NCBI RefSeq assembly: GCF_001467695.1
Contig: NZ_LNYE01000022.1
Span: forward strand, 124,001 to 188,000
From: Legionella gratiana
GTDB lineage: Bacteria > Pseudomonadota > Gammaproteobacteria > Legionellales > Legionellaceae
Reading direction: 5' to 3'
Length of the DNA: 64,000 nucleotides
In this document: in pieces, positions 27,508 to 37,468 of the stretch
Numbering within the stretch: position 1 is the stretch's first letter
How the letters are laid out: each line of letters begins with the position of its first letter
Program-made: the position numbers and the translations under genes
Notes under the pieces: model-generated
Databases searched by the model: none
Told to the model about the DNA's origin: nothing
The model's input: only the letters and a program-made list of their open reading frames with translations

Positions 27508-30069
27508 TTATTCTAAAACAAGTTCCTGTGCGGGAGGGCGTAAGTTGTAATGTGAGCTCATGCAACGTCCATAGGCTCCGGTATTGGCAATTAATAATAC
27601 ATCACCTTCTTCTGTAACGGGTAATAAACGGTCATAACCTAGGGTATCGCCTGATTCACAGATAGGTCCTACAATATGAGAAAATCCAGCTTTTTCTTCA
27701 TATAATCGACTTAAGTTCACTATTTCATGATAAGCACCATATAAAGAAGGTCGGATTAAAGAATTCATTCCTGTTTCGATACCAATAAATTTAACTTTGC
27801 CTTTTTCTTTACACTGCGTGACCTTAGCTAAAATGACGCCGCTTTCTGCAACAAAAAAACGACCGGGTTCAAGCCAGATTTTAATTTGCGGATAACGTGA
27901 TTTTACGGCCATTAATAAGGCATCTAAATTGTCAAAGTCTAAAGGTTGTTGTCCAGGTTTTTCTACTACACCTAAACCGCCTCCTAAGTTGATGGATTTT
28001 ACTTGTGGAAATTGCTCGGTTAGGGATGCAAGCATTGATGCAGTTTGTTGCCAGAGTTCTGGAGTGAGAATGCCGCTACCCGAATGTGCATGTAAACCAA
28101 CTACTTGAATATTATGTTTTTGGGTCAATGCTACAACTTGCTCGATGTCATTTTGTGTGATACCAAATTTTGATTCATTTCCACCCGTTGAGACATGTTT
28201 ATGATGGCCTGCTCCGGTACCGGGATCAATACGGATAATGACTTCTCGATTTTTAAATAATTCAGGCCAATGTTCCAGAGGGTATAAACTATCTATAGTA
28301 ATGTAACAACCTATATTCAATGCATATTCATACTCTGTTTTCGGAGCAAAATTAGGTGTAAATAAAATACGTTTTTTATCTATATTGGGGAATAGTTCTA
28401 ATACTCTATCTAATTCTTGAATCGAAACGCATTCAAAGCCCATTCCTTCCTTTTCCATAGTTTTTAAAATAGCTGGATGGGGATTCGCTTTAATGGCGTA
28501 AAACAATGCGTCAATCGATTTTAAGGCCAATAGCTGTTTCGCTTTAGCAGCTTGAGTTGGGTTATGATAGACATAACAAGGCGAATTTGAGGTGGCAACG
28601 GTGAGTAAACGATCACGCTCCTTTTCCCACCAGGGGATATTTCGAGCAGTAGGTTTACCAAATTCTTCATGCCAACTTTTGGAGTAATAGAAAATTTGTG
28701 GATTATTTTCTATAAGTAAATGATGTAATTTTTGACATAACTGATTCGCTTGAGATTCGTCAACAACAAACGTTAAGTTTAAGTCATTCGATGCAAGCGA
28801 CATCAAATAAACTTGTTTTGCTTCAAAAACTTCTAAAGCTGGGCCGAGTTGAGGTAATACTGTTCTAATATGATGACCAACAAGGCTTACTGCACTGCAT
28901 GGCTCAATGAGTTTTGCACGTCCAAACTGATTTAACTCTGCTAATAACGCATTAATAGCGGGGCGATCATGTATCTTACTGTTAATATCCAAGGATAATG
29001 TGACGTTAAATTCAGAAGATGAAAGTAGATCTACTGAGAAGCCATGATGTTTAAAAGCCGTAAATACATCCGATAAAAATCCAACTTGTTGCCACATGTG
29101 TAACGTGTCTATAGAAATCAATAAGATACTGTTTTTAATCTGGATAGATTTGATCAAGGGGGCGGTTTCATCAATATCTTTAGTGATGAGTGTTCCAGAG
29201 TGCCCTGGCAATTGTGTAAATTTTACTGACATCGGAATATTAGCGCGGCGAACAGGGGGAATGCAATTGGGGTGTAGTACTTTAGCTCCCATCGTAGCAA
29301 TTTCTTGTGCCTCATCATAATTTAATTTTTTTAATAACCGTGCTTGGGGCAGTTGATGAGGATTGGCAGTATAAATTCCAGGAACATCAGTCCATATTTC
29401 ACAAGACGCTGCTTGCAATTTAGCAGCGATTAATGCTGCTGAAGTATCAGAGCCTCCTCGCCCTAATAATACAGTTTCTCCTTGAGGATTTGCAGCAAAA
29501 AAGCCCTGAGTGATAATTGCTTGAGCACCACTGGAGATAAAGGCTTCTACCAGTTTCGAATCATATTCGCTTTCGCAACGTGCAGCCAGGTAATTTGCAG
29601 TGTCCCCATCAGGAAATGGCGTACTGGTTAAGAGCTCGCGTGCATCATACCATTGGCAACGAATTCCTTGTTTTTCTAAAAATGCATGTCCAAGACGAGT
29701 CATCATAAGTTCACCCATGCTTAAAATTTGTGCGTGGGTTTTGGCAGGAGCTTGTTTCAATAAGGCGATGCCGGTAAGCCATTGTTCCAGTTGATATAGG
29801 TCTTGAGTGATTAATTCAGAATCGACTTCCAGCTGCGAGGCAAGATCAAGATGCCCTTTACGAATGTCGGTTAAAATGCTTTGATGTTCATTGATTAATG
29901 CAGCATCAATCGCTTTTTCAAGTTTATTTGAAATTTGTGTTAATGCAGAGCATACAATAACGGGTTGTGCTCCAGAGCTCAGATGTTTTTGAGTGATTGA
30001 CGCAATATTATTCCAAGTGTTGCGAGTTGAAACACTTGTTCCTCCAAATTTAGTTACTATTTGTCGCAT
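27508..30069 (-). CDS. lysAC: bifunctional aspartokinase / diaminopimelate decarboxylase
   Basis: A fusion of the first and last enzymes of lysine synthesis. Residues 1-450 are an aspartate kinase: KFGGTSVSTRNTW at 7-19, GRGGSDTSAALIAAKL near 201, then two ACT-type segments (ILLISIDTLHMWQQ; VSLVGHHIRT). Residues about 480-853 are a PLP diaminopimelate decarboxylase: Lys in YAIKANPHP, LHAHSGSGI, INLGGGLGVVEKP, the arginine-containing EPGRF, and CESGDTLG for substrate binding. Feedback control by lysine is expected from the ACT domains. The product meso-DAP feeds peptidoglycan and lysine supply. The fusion is known from some gammaproteobacteria. Gene stands alone, divergent from the porin gene. 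Confidence 0.93.
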   Translation of the reverse strand: MRQIVTKFGGTSVSTRNTWNNIASITQKHLSSGAQPVIVCSALTQISNKLEKAIDAALINEHQSILTDIRKGHLDLASQLEVDSELITQDLYQLEQWLTGIALLKQAPAKTHAQILSMGELMMTRLGHAFLEKQGIRCQWYDARELLTSTPFPDGDTANYLAARCESEYDSKLVEAFISSGAQAIITQGFFAANPQGETVLLGRGGSDTSAALIAAKLQAASCEIWTDVPGIYTANPHQLPQARLLKKLNYDEAQEIATMGAKVLHPNCIPPVRRANIPMSVKFTQLPGHSGTLITKDIDETAPLIKSIQIKNSILLISIDTLHMWQQVGFLSDVFTAFKHHGFSVDLLSSSEFNVTLSLDINSKIHDRPAINALLAELNQFGRAKLIEPCSAVSLVGHHIRTVLPQLGPALEVFEAKQVYLMSLASNDLNLTFVVDESQANQLCQKLHHLLIENNPQIFYYSKSWHEEFGKPTARNIPWWEKERDRLLTVATSNSPCYVYHNPTQAAKAKQLLALKSIDALFYAIKANPHPAILKTMEKEGMGFECVSIQELDRVLELFPNIDKKRILFTPNFAPKTEYEYALNIGCYITIDSLYPLEHWPELFKNREVIIRIDPGTGAGHHKHVSTGGNESKFGITQNDIEQVVALTQKHNIQVVGLHAHSGSGILTPELWQQTASMLASLTEQFPQVKSINLGGGLGVVEKPGQQPLDFDNLDALLMAVKSRYPQIKIWLEPGRFFVAESGVILAKVTQCKEKGKVKFIGIETGMNSLIRPSLYGAYHEIVNLSRLYEEKAGFSHIVGPICESGDTLGYDRLLPVTEEGDVLLIANTGAYGRCMSSHYNLRPPAQELVLE

Positions 30070-30332
30070 CGTATTTTCCGCACAAAATTAATACACATTA
30101 GCATGGACATAAGTATCACACAAGTAGTACACACTATAATTTGGATACTCTAGGTAACTTAATTCACTAACAATCCATTGTGAGCTTAATTAATTCATTC
30201 TGAGCCAATATTGGTTTCCTATTGAATATAATAAGAAAAAAGTATTTTTAATGGTATGAAAACAGGGTACACTCGATTTCCAGCGGACTTAATTTATTCA
30301 ATTTTGAGGCATGATATTTAAGGAGTTAAGGA
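30070..30332. other. 263-base divergent intergenic region, lysAC / fadL-type gene
   Basis: AT-rich region between divergent genes. It holds TATAAT near 30131 and a perfect palindrome CCAATATTGG (30205-30214) but no recognisable -35 partner, riboswitch or reading frame. The lysAC leader shows no lysine-riboswitch-like paired structure that I can recognise by eye. Confidence 0.4.
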
Positions 30333-31811
30333 GTGAAGAATATGCATAAACCTTTCAGGACACTAGTTAGTTCGGCTGTGATTAGTGTTCTAGCTACCAG
30401 TGCGGCGCATGCAGCTGGATTTTCGTTGTATGGAGAAAGTGCCGGGTATACTACTGGTAACTATGCAGCTGGTTCTGCAGCAGAAGCAGCAGACGCATCA
30501 ACAGGGTGGTATAACCCTGCAGGTTTAGCATTACTTCGCGAACAACAAGTAGTTTTTGGTGGTGTAGGCATATTTCCAACTTTGCAACTTGATGGTACAA
30601 GTACGTTTACTACTGCTACTGGCTTACCCGCACCTTTTCCACCTGCCATTGAATATGTACAAGATTTTGAAGGAGTGAATGGCAGTTATAATGCTTTTGT
30701 TCCTTCATTTCACTATGCTCTTCCTTTAGGCGAGCGTACTACTTTTGGCTTTAGTGTTACCGCTCCATTTGGTTTAGCAACTGATTGGTCACCTTATTCT
30801 CCTGTTCGTTATTCGGCCACTTATACTGAAGTCTTAACGAGTAATTTCTCACCTGAGTTAGGTACCCGACTCACAGAGCATTTTGCCCTTGGTGCAGGCC
30901 TTGACATACAATGGTCGCGCGTTAAATTCAATCAAATGGTTGGTGCACCGACTTTTTTTGTGGCACTCGATGAAAATCCTTATACCGTTGATTCTTTAAG
31001 TTATAACAAAGGCTCCTCTTGGGGTGTTGGCTTCCATGTTGGTGTCATGGGGATATTTAATGACAACCATACACGGATCGGTATTAATTATCAATCCAGA
31101 GTAAGACATGTTTTCTACGGACATAGCCGTTTATCGGGAATATTAGCTAATGATGATTTCTCCTTAGCTCAGCCTGTGTTACCTTCTTCTACCTCGCGTC
31201 AAAATGATGATTTATTCAGTGATCCTCAAGAATTTCCAGATGTACTTACTATAAGTGGTTATCAAGATATCAATGAGCGATTGGCTTTATTAGGATCGGT
31301 TGTCTATACTGGCTGGCACGTTTTTAACCTAATTCAATTGAATAATGTAGCTGCTCCGAATATTGGAGGAGCTATTCCTCATTTTCCGGACACCCTTCCT
31401 TTTGAAGTGAGCCAAGCAAATGTGAATATTGCCGTTCCACAAAACTTTCATGATGCATGGCGCGTAGCAATTGGTGCAAATTATCATATTAACCCAAAGC
31501 TGATGTTGCGTGTTGGTGGTGGGTATGACCAAACTCCTACAAACAATACAGATAGAAACATCCGGTTACCTGACGTGGATCGTTGGGCTATTGCTGTAGG
31601 TGCTCGTTATCAATGGCGACCCGATATTGGTGTTGATATCGGATATACTCATTTATTTGCAGGCAGTAACCCAAGCATTGATTCAACGCAAGTGTTGTCA
31701 CCCACTTCTACGTATAATGTAAATGCTCAGGGGGGTAGCTTTAGTGCAGATCTAGTAGGCGCTCAATTAACATGGATTATTGATAAAGCTCCTGCAGCAC
31801 CAACAAAATAA
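30333..31811 (+). CDS. OmpP1/FadL-family outer membrane transporter
   Basis: A 492-residue outer membrane beta-barrel of the long-chain fatty acid/hydrocarbon transporter family. The signal peptide is about 27 residues (TLVSSAVISVLATSAAHA), and the mature N-terminus AGFSLYGESAGYTTGNYAAG with the following WYNPAGLALL (near 59-68) carries the FadL NPA hallmark. Barrel strands and a C-terminal aromatic-rich strand (ADLVGAQLTWII) follow. Two starts are possible: GTG 30333 or ATG 30342, each with an AAGGAG site at good distance (30320 and 30328). Likely imports host-derived fatty acids. A strong terminator follows. Confidence 0.9.
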   Translation: MKNMHKPFRTLVSSAVISVLATSAAHAAGFSLYGESAGYTTGNYAAGSAAEAADASTGWYNPAGLALLREQQVVFGGVGIFPTLQLDGTSTFTTATGLPAPFPPAIEYVQDFEGVNGSYNAFVPSFHYALPLGERTTFGFSVTAPFGLATDWSPYSPVRYSATYTEVLTSNFSPELGTRLTEHFALGAGLDIQWSRVKFNQMVGAPTFFVALDENPYTVDSLSYNKGSSWGVGFHVGVMGIFNDNHTRIGINYQSRVRHVFYGHSRLSGILANDDFSLAQPVLPSSTSRQNDDLFSDPQEFPDVLTISGYQDINERLALLGSVVYTGWHVFNLIQLNNVAAPNIGGAIPHFPDTLPFEVSQANVNIAVPQNFHDAWRVAIGANYHINPKLMLRVGGGYDQTPTNNTDRNIRLPDVDRWAIAVGARYQWRPDIGVDIGYTHLFAGSNPSIDSTQVLSPTSTYNVNAQGGSFSADLVGAQLTWIIDKAPAAPTK

Positions 31812-31837
31812 ACTATCTTAATGAAATTTTAAGTAAT

Positions 31838-31862
31838 AAAAAGCCACTTATCGTGGCTTTTT
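31838..31862 (+). terminator. rho-independent terminator of the FadL-type gene
   Basis: AAAAAGCCAC (31838-31847), loop TTATC, GTGGCTTTTT (31853-31862). Perfect 10-bp stem ending in a T run, 27 bases after the stop. The flanking A tract makes it usable from both directions, including for the convergent small secreted protein gene. Confidence 0.9.
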
Positions 31863-31892
31863 ATTATGCAAGTGTCAAGATATATGCACCAA

Positions 31893-32282
31893 CTATCTTT
31901 TTTCGATTGTTGCTTCACCAGGACCATTGATAGTAAAGATATAATTATAATCCTTTTGTTTATCTATAGTGATTGTTCCGGAGTTAAGATCTAAGGTCAC
32001 ATCAGCTATATCTATGGGATTGGGAGTATTAGTAGCCATTTTAATGGATGCGGAACATTTTCCATTAGTGGTATGTCCGTAACAGGCCAATTTTACAAGA
32101 TTCCAGAAAACTTTTTTTGTAGTGTTCGCCGGTGTTGGATATAGAGAAGGGGCGCCTGCTATATAAGCGTTTGATTCTTCAGAAGTGTTATTATGAGTTA
32201 TTAAATGTTCGGGAGCGGCAAAAGTGGTTGCAGCACTTAGACTGAAAAGGGCTGCTGAAAAACTTTTAAAAATTAAATTCAT
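31893..32282 (-). CDS. small exported protein of unknown function
   Basis: A 129-residue protein with a clear Sec signal peptide (MNLIFKSFSAALFSLSAATT, cleavage after FAA near residue 23). The mature domain holds two cysteines (LACYGHTTNGKCSA) that could form a disulfide and a beta-rich end (DVTLDLNSGTITIDKQKDYN). I do not recognise the family. ATG 32282 has GGAGAAAA upstream; an extended frame to 32339 adds 19 residues ahead of the signal peptide and is unlikely. It stands alone between convergent and codirectional neighbours. Confidence 0.65.
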   Translation of the reverse strand: MNLIFKSFSAALFSLSAATTFAAPEHLITHNNTSEESNAYIAGAPSLYPTPANTTKKVFWNLVKLACYGHTTNGKCSASIKMATNTPNPIDIADVTLDLNSGTITIDKQKDYNYIFTINGPGEATIEKR

Positions 32283-32490
32283 TATATCTTTTTCTCCATT
32301 AAATAATTGGTCGAAAGCTATCAACACCCTAAAAATCAATAACTTTTAACCGGTTTGTCTTCCTACATTGTTGTCTAAAAAAGGCAGTTATATCTACTTA
32401 CGAGGCGTATTGAATTTCAAACAGCCATTTTTATTGTGATTTAACTGCATTCCTAGGGTAGGGTGCTCCATGAGTATATCGTAAAATAAT

Positions 32491-33492
32491 TTAGTGTCTA
32501 TCTATAGAGCCCTTATTGAGTAACTGTGCTATGTCTTTGGCAAAATAAGAAATAATAAAATCTGCTCCAGCACGTTTTATAGCAATCAGACTTTCCACCA
32601 TTGCTTGTTCTTCATTGATGAGTTTGTTTTGAGCTGCAATTTTAATCATCGAGTATTCACCACTTACTTGATAAGCGCATAAGGGTACTTCTGGGAAGTT
32701 CTGCTTCATTTTAGCGATGATATCCAGATAAAAACCAGCAGGTTTAACCATAATCATATCTGCTCCCTCATCAAGATCTAAAGCGGTTTCTCTAATGGCC
32801 TCAGTACTATTAGCAGGATCCATTTGATATGCTTTACGATCGCCAAATTGTGGTGCTCCTTGAGCAGCTTCTCTAAAAGGTCCATAAAAACATGAGCAAT
32901 ATTTAGCGCTATAACTTAAAATGGGAATTTGTTGATATCCTTGAGCATCTAGTGCTTGACGAATTGCTTGGACCATTCCATCAGTCATTCCGCTTGGCGC
33001 TACCCAATCTGCTCCAGCTTTGACATGACTTATAGCTTGTTTTGCTAGAAAATCTAAGGTCTTATCCGTATCAATACACTCTCCATTAAGAACCCCACAG
33101 TGGCCATGATCGGTATACTCACAAAAGCAGAGGTCGGTAATAATTAATAGGTCTTTATTAACAGTACGAATTTTTCTTATCGCTTGTTGAATAATTCCTT
33201 CATCATTAAAAGATTCACTGCCAAAAGCATCTTTGCGTTTGGGAATACCAAACAGTAATACGGCAGGAATGCCTAATTTGCTAATTGTTTCAATTTCATG
33301 TGGAATGCAATTGAGGCTTAATTGAAATTGGCCAGGCATAGCACTAATTGCTTGAGGTTCACTAAGTTTCTCACTGATGAATAAAGGAGCAATAAATTGT
33401 TGGGTATGTAATCGTGTTTCTTTGATCAAAGCACGAGACATGGGGCTACTTCTTAAGCGAGTTAATCTCAGTGGTATAGTGTAATCGGTCAT
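32491..33492 (-). CDS. hemB: delta-aminolevulinic acid dehydratase (porphobilinogen synthase)
   Basis: Condenses two 5-aminolevulinate molecules to porphobilinogen in haem synthesis. With ATG 33492 (AGGAGA site) it is 333 residues, the normal size. The two active-site lysines lie in LSYSAKYCSCFYGPFREA and MIMVKPAGFYLDI, and the zinc-binding cysteines are present in LCFCEYTDHGHCG, so it is the Zn-dependent class. It starts 28 bases after tamB ends and is probably transcribed with tamA-tamB, an unusual but not meaningful pairing functionally. Confidence 0.95.
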   Translation of the reverse strand: MTDYTIPLRLTRLRSSPMSRALIKETRLHTQQFIAPLFISEKLSEPQAISAMPGQFQLSLNCIPHEIETISKLGIPAVLLFGIPKRKDAFGSESFNDEGIIQQAIRKIRTVNKDLLIITDLCFCEYTDHGHCGVLNGECIDTDKTLDFLAKQAISHVKAGADWVAPSGMTDGMVQAIRQALDAQGYQQIPILSYSAKYCSCFYGPFREAAQGAPQFGDRKAYQMDPANSTEAIRETALDLDEGADMIMVKPAGFYLDIIAKMKQNFPEVPLCAYQVSGEYSMIKIAAQNKLINEEQAMVESLIAIKRAGADFIISYFAKDIAQLLNKGSIDRH

Positions 33493-33520
33493 GAAAATGA
33501 ATTCTCCTGATTTATTTTGT

Positions 33521-35713
33521 TTAAGAAGGACGCTTTTTTTTCTTAGTACTATTTCCTTTCCTGGATGTATATAAAACGTCAATGGCACTACTGGTATCAC
33601 TGTTACTTATTTGGATACTAAAAAATTTGTTAAGCAGGTATCTAAGTGTCAATATATTTGTATCTGTTTGCGAAAGACCAATATTATAACTTAAATACAG
33701 CCGTTTCGAGAGAGACTTTCCTACCATAAACGAAGTACTGTCGCTTGCAGTATTGTTTAATTGATTATAATTTGTATTCGTTTGCACATTAAAATCAATG
33801 CCCGCACTCTCTTTTAGTTGTTCCAAAAGTCGGAAGCTGTTTGTAGTACCACTTAGGCTCATTGAAGTTATCGCTGTTAAAAGTAATTGCGCCCCAGCTT
33901 TGTTGGCTTGATTCGCTGGGCGGCCAAGAATAAGCATAGACAGAATATCCGCTTGTGAAAGAACAGCAGGCTCAGAGAATAATTGAATTTTGGGCTGGGT
34001 TAGGCGCCCAGTTACTTCTACACCTAGAGTCATTGTTTCACCATAATTGATATTTTGCAGATTGGTGCTATTAAAATCTAAAAGTTGGCTTGAACTGGAA
34101 AAAGTGGTGGGTGTTCTGTTGATTTTTTTTGCAGCTCGTACATTAATTCCTGGGTTATTGATGAGGCCACCGGTAAAAATTAATTGTCCTTGTTTTATTG
34201 CTAACTCTTGACCGTACGCTTTATACGTACCGTCTCTAATCGACAATTCACCATATGCATTAATTGATCCCTCCTGTAGTTGTTTTGTATGGAGTGTTCC
34301 ATCTAAAAAGCCTTTTAATCCTTTAGCATTGACGGCAACTTCTTTACCCATTTCAATAGCAATGTCCATACTACTCAGAAAAGTCATAGGAGGAGTAGAG
34401 TTTTCTTTGCGTTTATAAACTACATCTTCGGGTAATGAAATACTGTTGTGAAAAGTTCGAGGTTTAATTTCAGCATAAGGGACAAAAACAGTACCAGAAA
34501 GTGCACGTATAGTAGGGGTTAGATGAAGATTAAGTTTTGGGGAAATATGGATTTGATACTCACTGGTATTGATGAATGGAAAATCATTACCCTCGAGGGT
34601 GAGGTCTCCTGTAAATTGACGGCTTAGTGTTCCTTTTCCTGAAAGTGATAGATGATGGCCGGCAGAGATAACTGAACCGCTGGCTTCCCAAAATTTATCT
34701 TTACCAAGAACATTAAGTTCTAAGGTATCCAAATTGATTCCGAGCTCAGGTAAAGAAAAACTGGCTTTGCTGAGTATTAATTGGCTTTCGATTTTCCTTT
34801 TCTTCACCGTACCGGTCATGTTTAATGAGATAGTCAATTGTCCTTTGAGTGTCTTTAGTTCCGGACTTATGGTGTGTAAGAAGTCTAATGAGTTTATATT
34901 TAATGATAATTTGCTATTTATAAGTTGGTTATCGGAAAAGCCGCTATTAAGAGCAAATTTAGGTAATTGAAAATGCATGTTTAAATTTTTATGTTCATCA
35001 ACAACTAAAATACCTGAACCTTCAAGTTTTTCAGGAGCAAGTGTTACTTTTACTGTTCCTCCTTTAAAATGCAGTATAGGAATAGTATTATCAGGTTCAT
35101 GATAAAAACCAGGACCTATGGTGAGGAATAAATTTCCTTTATTCTTCGCTTTAATTTCCCCTTTAGCTGATAAGTTAGTATATAAAAGAGTATCTTGGGT
35201 AGATGAAGACTGAGGTTGCGTTAGATTAGCATCAAAAGTCCATAGCCAGGGCATGGTTCCGCTAATTTTGGCGTCCATAGTCCAATGATTTTTCAACGCA
35301 GTTGTGACTTTAGTATTCAAATTGATTTGTAAGTTAGGTAAGATACCTGTCGCGATTACGGTTCCTTTTTTGCTTTCTATTATTTTATCTGCTGCATTCT
35401 TCCATTTTAGATCATGCCATTGAGCGGTCAGTCGTTGATTTTCTCGCAAAGAATGAGGATGCCATTGCACATTTAATTGTTTTATTTTTACTTTAAGCGA
35501 CTTATTTTGATATTCGAGCGTTCCTATCGTAAAATTATTGATGAGGCTGCCTTCAATATGTTGGATTTTGAGTGTGCCTGGAACGTAAAATCGACATAAT
35601 TCAATCACACAGAGTAAACCTGGTGTAGTAGCAAATAAAAAAACAACAATTAAACCCAGTATGATGAGTAGTGAAAGAGTAAAATTAACTGTTTTTACGA
35701 GTACTCGGATCAT
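33521..35713 (-). CDS. tamB: TamB-like translocation and assembly module protein
   Basis: An inner-membrane-anchored periplasmic AsmA-like protein that partners TamA in outer membrane protein insertion and/or lipid transport. One N-terminal membrane anchor (LSLLIILGLIVVFLFATTPG) is followed by beta-rich repeats and the C-terminal DUF490 domain, with GSINAYGELSIRDGTYKAYG, GGLINNPGINVRAAKK and SQADILSMLILGRPANQ as clear signatures. At 730 residues it is much shorter than E. coli TamB (about 1260), mostly through fewer middle repeats. The start overlaps the tamA stop by four bases, so translation is coupled. Confidence 0.9.
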   Translation of the reverse strand: MIRVLVKTVNFTLSLLIILGLIVVFLFATTPGLLCVIELCRFYVPGTLKIQHIEGSLINNFTIGTLEYQNKSLKVKIKQLNVQWHPHSLRENQRLTAQWHDLKWKNAADKIIESKKGTVIATGILPNLQINLNTKVTTALKNHWTMDAKISGTMPWLWTFDANLTQPQSSSTQDTLLYTNLSAKGEIKAKNKGNLFLTIGPGFYHEPDNTIPILHFKGGTVKVTLAPEKLEGSGILVVDEHKNLNMHFQLPKFALNSGFSDNQLINSKLSLNINSLDFLHTISPELKTLKGQLTISLNMTGTVKKRKIESQLILSKASFSLPELGINLDTLELNVLGKDKFWEASGSVISAGHHLSLSGKGTLSRQFTGDLTLEGNDFPFINTSEYQIHISPKLNLHLTPTIRALSGTVFVPYAEIKPRTFHNSISLPEDVVYKRKENSTPPMTFLSSMDIAIEMGKEVAVNAKGLKGFLDGTLHTKQLQEGSINAYGELSIRDGTYKAYGQELAIKQGQLIFTGGLINNPGINVRAAKKINRTPTTFSSSSQLLDFNSTNLQNINYGETMTLGVEVTGRLTQPKIQLFSEPAVLSQADILSMLILGRPANQANKAGAQLLLTAITSMSLSGTTNSFRLLEQLKESAGIDFNVQTNTNYNQLNNTASDSTSFMVGKSLSKRLYLSYNIGLSQTDTNILTLRYLLNKFFSIQISNSDTSSAIDVLYTSRKGNSTKKKKRPS

Positions 35714-37401
35714 AAATCGGGTCCCATACTAATTACTAATCGAGGGCTGTTACTATCACGTTGCCATCGATTATTAATCGCTTGCGCTAATCCCACTTTA
35801 ATTGGACCTATGGGAGAAACCCACATTAAACCACCACCTGCATCATAATAACTTTTCATTGGATTCGGATTATAAATGGCACCAGCATCATAAAATGCAA
35901 CAAGATACCAATTTTTTATGGTTTCCTTTTGAACTTCAAAACCTGCGTAGCTAATTATTCTACTTGGTCCTATTGAGTTAAAGCTAAATGCCTTTAAATT
36001 ATCTGTTCCTCCTAAAAGTAATGCAAGTGATAAGGGTTGTTGCTCGATATTATTGATTGCAATAAATCCTTGAAGGGCATGTCCATAAAGTCGTAAACGC
36101 AAAGGTTCTATTCTTATTGCTGCTTTTGCATCCAATGAGGTTTGTGCGTAATTAATTGTTGATAAAGCAATTTGATTCGCAGCAAGGCCATTAATGGTGA
36201 GGTTATAACCTGTAGGTGAAAAGAGTAAGTCTTTTGTTTTGCTAAAAGAGAACGTTGCTTTAGGATAAAGTAGAAATTGCTTTGTATCGTGTTGTAATGC
36301 GTAATGAAATCCTTCGTATAGGGTGTTGAGCGATAAAGTACGTTGATAATTTTTTACATGATGTTGTTGAGCAAGCGATACAAGAAATGAGTTACTATAA
36401 CCCGCACTGTAGTTTAAATTAGAAAAGTTACCTGTAAGTGTGTATTGATCAGTTACGGGATTTTGGCCAGGAATAACATATTGAGCCTGCAATGCATTTT
36501 GTACAAAAGATCCTTGTGCCAACAGATTAAATTTATGTCCTTGACGGTTCACTGGAACTACATGTAAAGCAGCTCGACCACGTACACCCGTATCAGTTCC
36601 ATAACCTGCACCTAAGGTATAAGAATATTTAGATACTGGCTCAGTATGGATCTGAATAGGCACTGTTGAATCTTCTGAAATCTGCGGTTTTACAAGTACA
36701 GAGCTAAAATAGCCGCTATTGGATAATTCATTATTTAATTGAAGTATTTTGTCAGCTGAATAAACCTGGCCAGGATGAAAAGGTACAAAGCGATGTAATA
36801 ATTTAGGGTGGATATAGGTGGGATCAAATTGAACTTGTCCAAAGTAATAAAGCTGGCCTGTATCAAGAATAAGAGTAATTTCTGCTGTGTAATTTTCTTC
36901 ATCAATTAAAATTTCATTTTTCTGAAAACGAGCATGTAAGTAACCTTGATTTTCTGCTGTATCGATGAGCTTTAATTTAGTTTGTTCATATTGCTCCGTG
37001 AAAAGCGGAGTACCTTGCATTAAGGGAACTTTTTTTATGACTTCGCGCAGAGCAGGATTTTGTGTTCCTTCACCAATTAGTTCGATCCGAATCTTTGAAA
37101 TTATGATTTGTGGACCAGGATGGATGATAATAATCAAGTTTTGCATTGTTGGTCTTTGGATAACAACGTCCGCTTTAAAATAACCAAAAGGTTGAATCGC
37201 TTGTAGAACTTGCTCTCGTAAATCATCTAAGCTGAATTGAGCAAGGGGCTTTAATTTCTGTAATTCATGCAAACGTTTTTCAACATTAGCCTCTACTTTT
37301 CCAGAAACTCCATGAAGCGTCATCAATATTGGAACACTATTATCTTTAGCAAAAAGTGCAAAACAAATCATGAGGAGTATCAGATAGATGAGTTTTTTCA
37401 C
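35710..37401 (-). CDS. tamA: outer membrane assembly protein TamA
   Basis: An Omp85-family beta-barrel with N-terminal POTRA domains. The signal peptide is MKKLIYLILLMICFALFA. POTRA segments follow (VEKRLHELQKLKPL; VLQAIQPFGYFKADV; IRIELIGEG), then the barrel from about residue 260 (YTLGAGYGTDTGVRGR) with the lid-lock motif region GGTDNLKAFSFNSIGP and a C-terminal strand RLVISMGPDL. The 563 residues match TamA. The start is GTG at 37401. Gene order tamA-tamB with a four-base overlap supports both names. mutS lies 67 bases upstream on the same strand. Confidence 0.93.
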   Translation of the reverse strand: MKKLIYLILLMICFALFAKDNSVPILMTLHGVSGKVEANVEKRLHELQKLKPLAQFSLDDLREQVLQAIQPFGYFKADVVIQRPTMQNLIIIIHPGPQIIISKIRIELIGEGTQNPALREVIKKVPLMQGTPLFTEQYEQTKLKLIDTAENQGYLHARFQKNEILIDEENYTAEITLILDTGQLYYFGQVQFDPTYIHPKLLHRFVPFHPGQVYSADKILQLNNELSNSGYFSSVLVKPQISEDSTVPIQIHTEPVSKYSYTLGAGYGTDTGVRGRAALHVVPVNRQGHKFNLLAQGSFVQNALQAQYVIPGQNPVTDQYTLTGNFSNLNYSAGYSNSFLVSLAQQHHVKNYQRTLSLNTLYEGFHYALQHDTKQFLLYPKATFSFSKTKDLLFSPTGYNLTINGLAANQIALSTINYAQTSLDAKAAIRIEPLRLRLYGHALQGFIAINNIEQQPLSLALLLGGTDNLKAFSFNSIGPSRIISYAGFEVQKETIKNWYLVAFYDAGAIYNPNPMKSYYDAGGGLMWVSPIGPIKVGLAQAINNRWQRDSNSPRLVISMGPDL

Positions 37402-37468
37402 GATAGTTTAGGTACCTGCTTACAAAAAAGGTCTCTTATCTGCATCAGACAAGCTTAAGAATATACAG

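Noticed and set aside
30070..30332. Lysine riboswitch in the lysAC leader
   Set aside because: No multi-stem structure or conserved core resembling the L-box could be recognised by eye.
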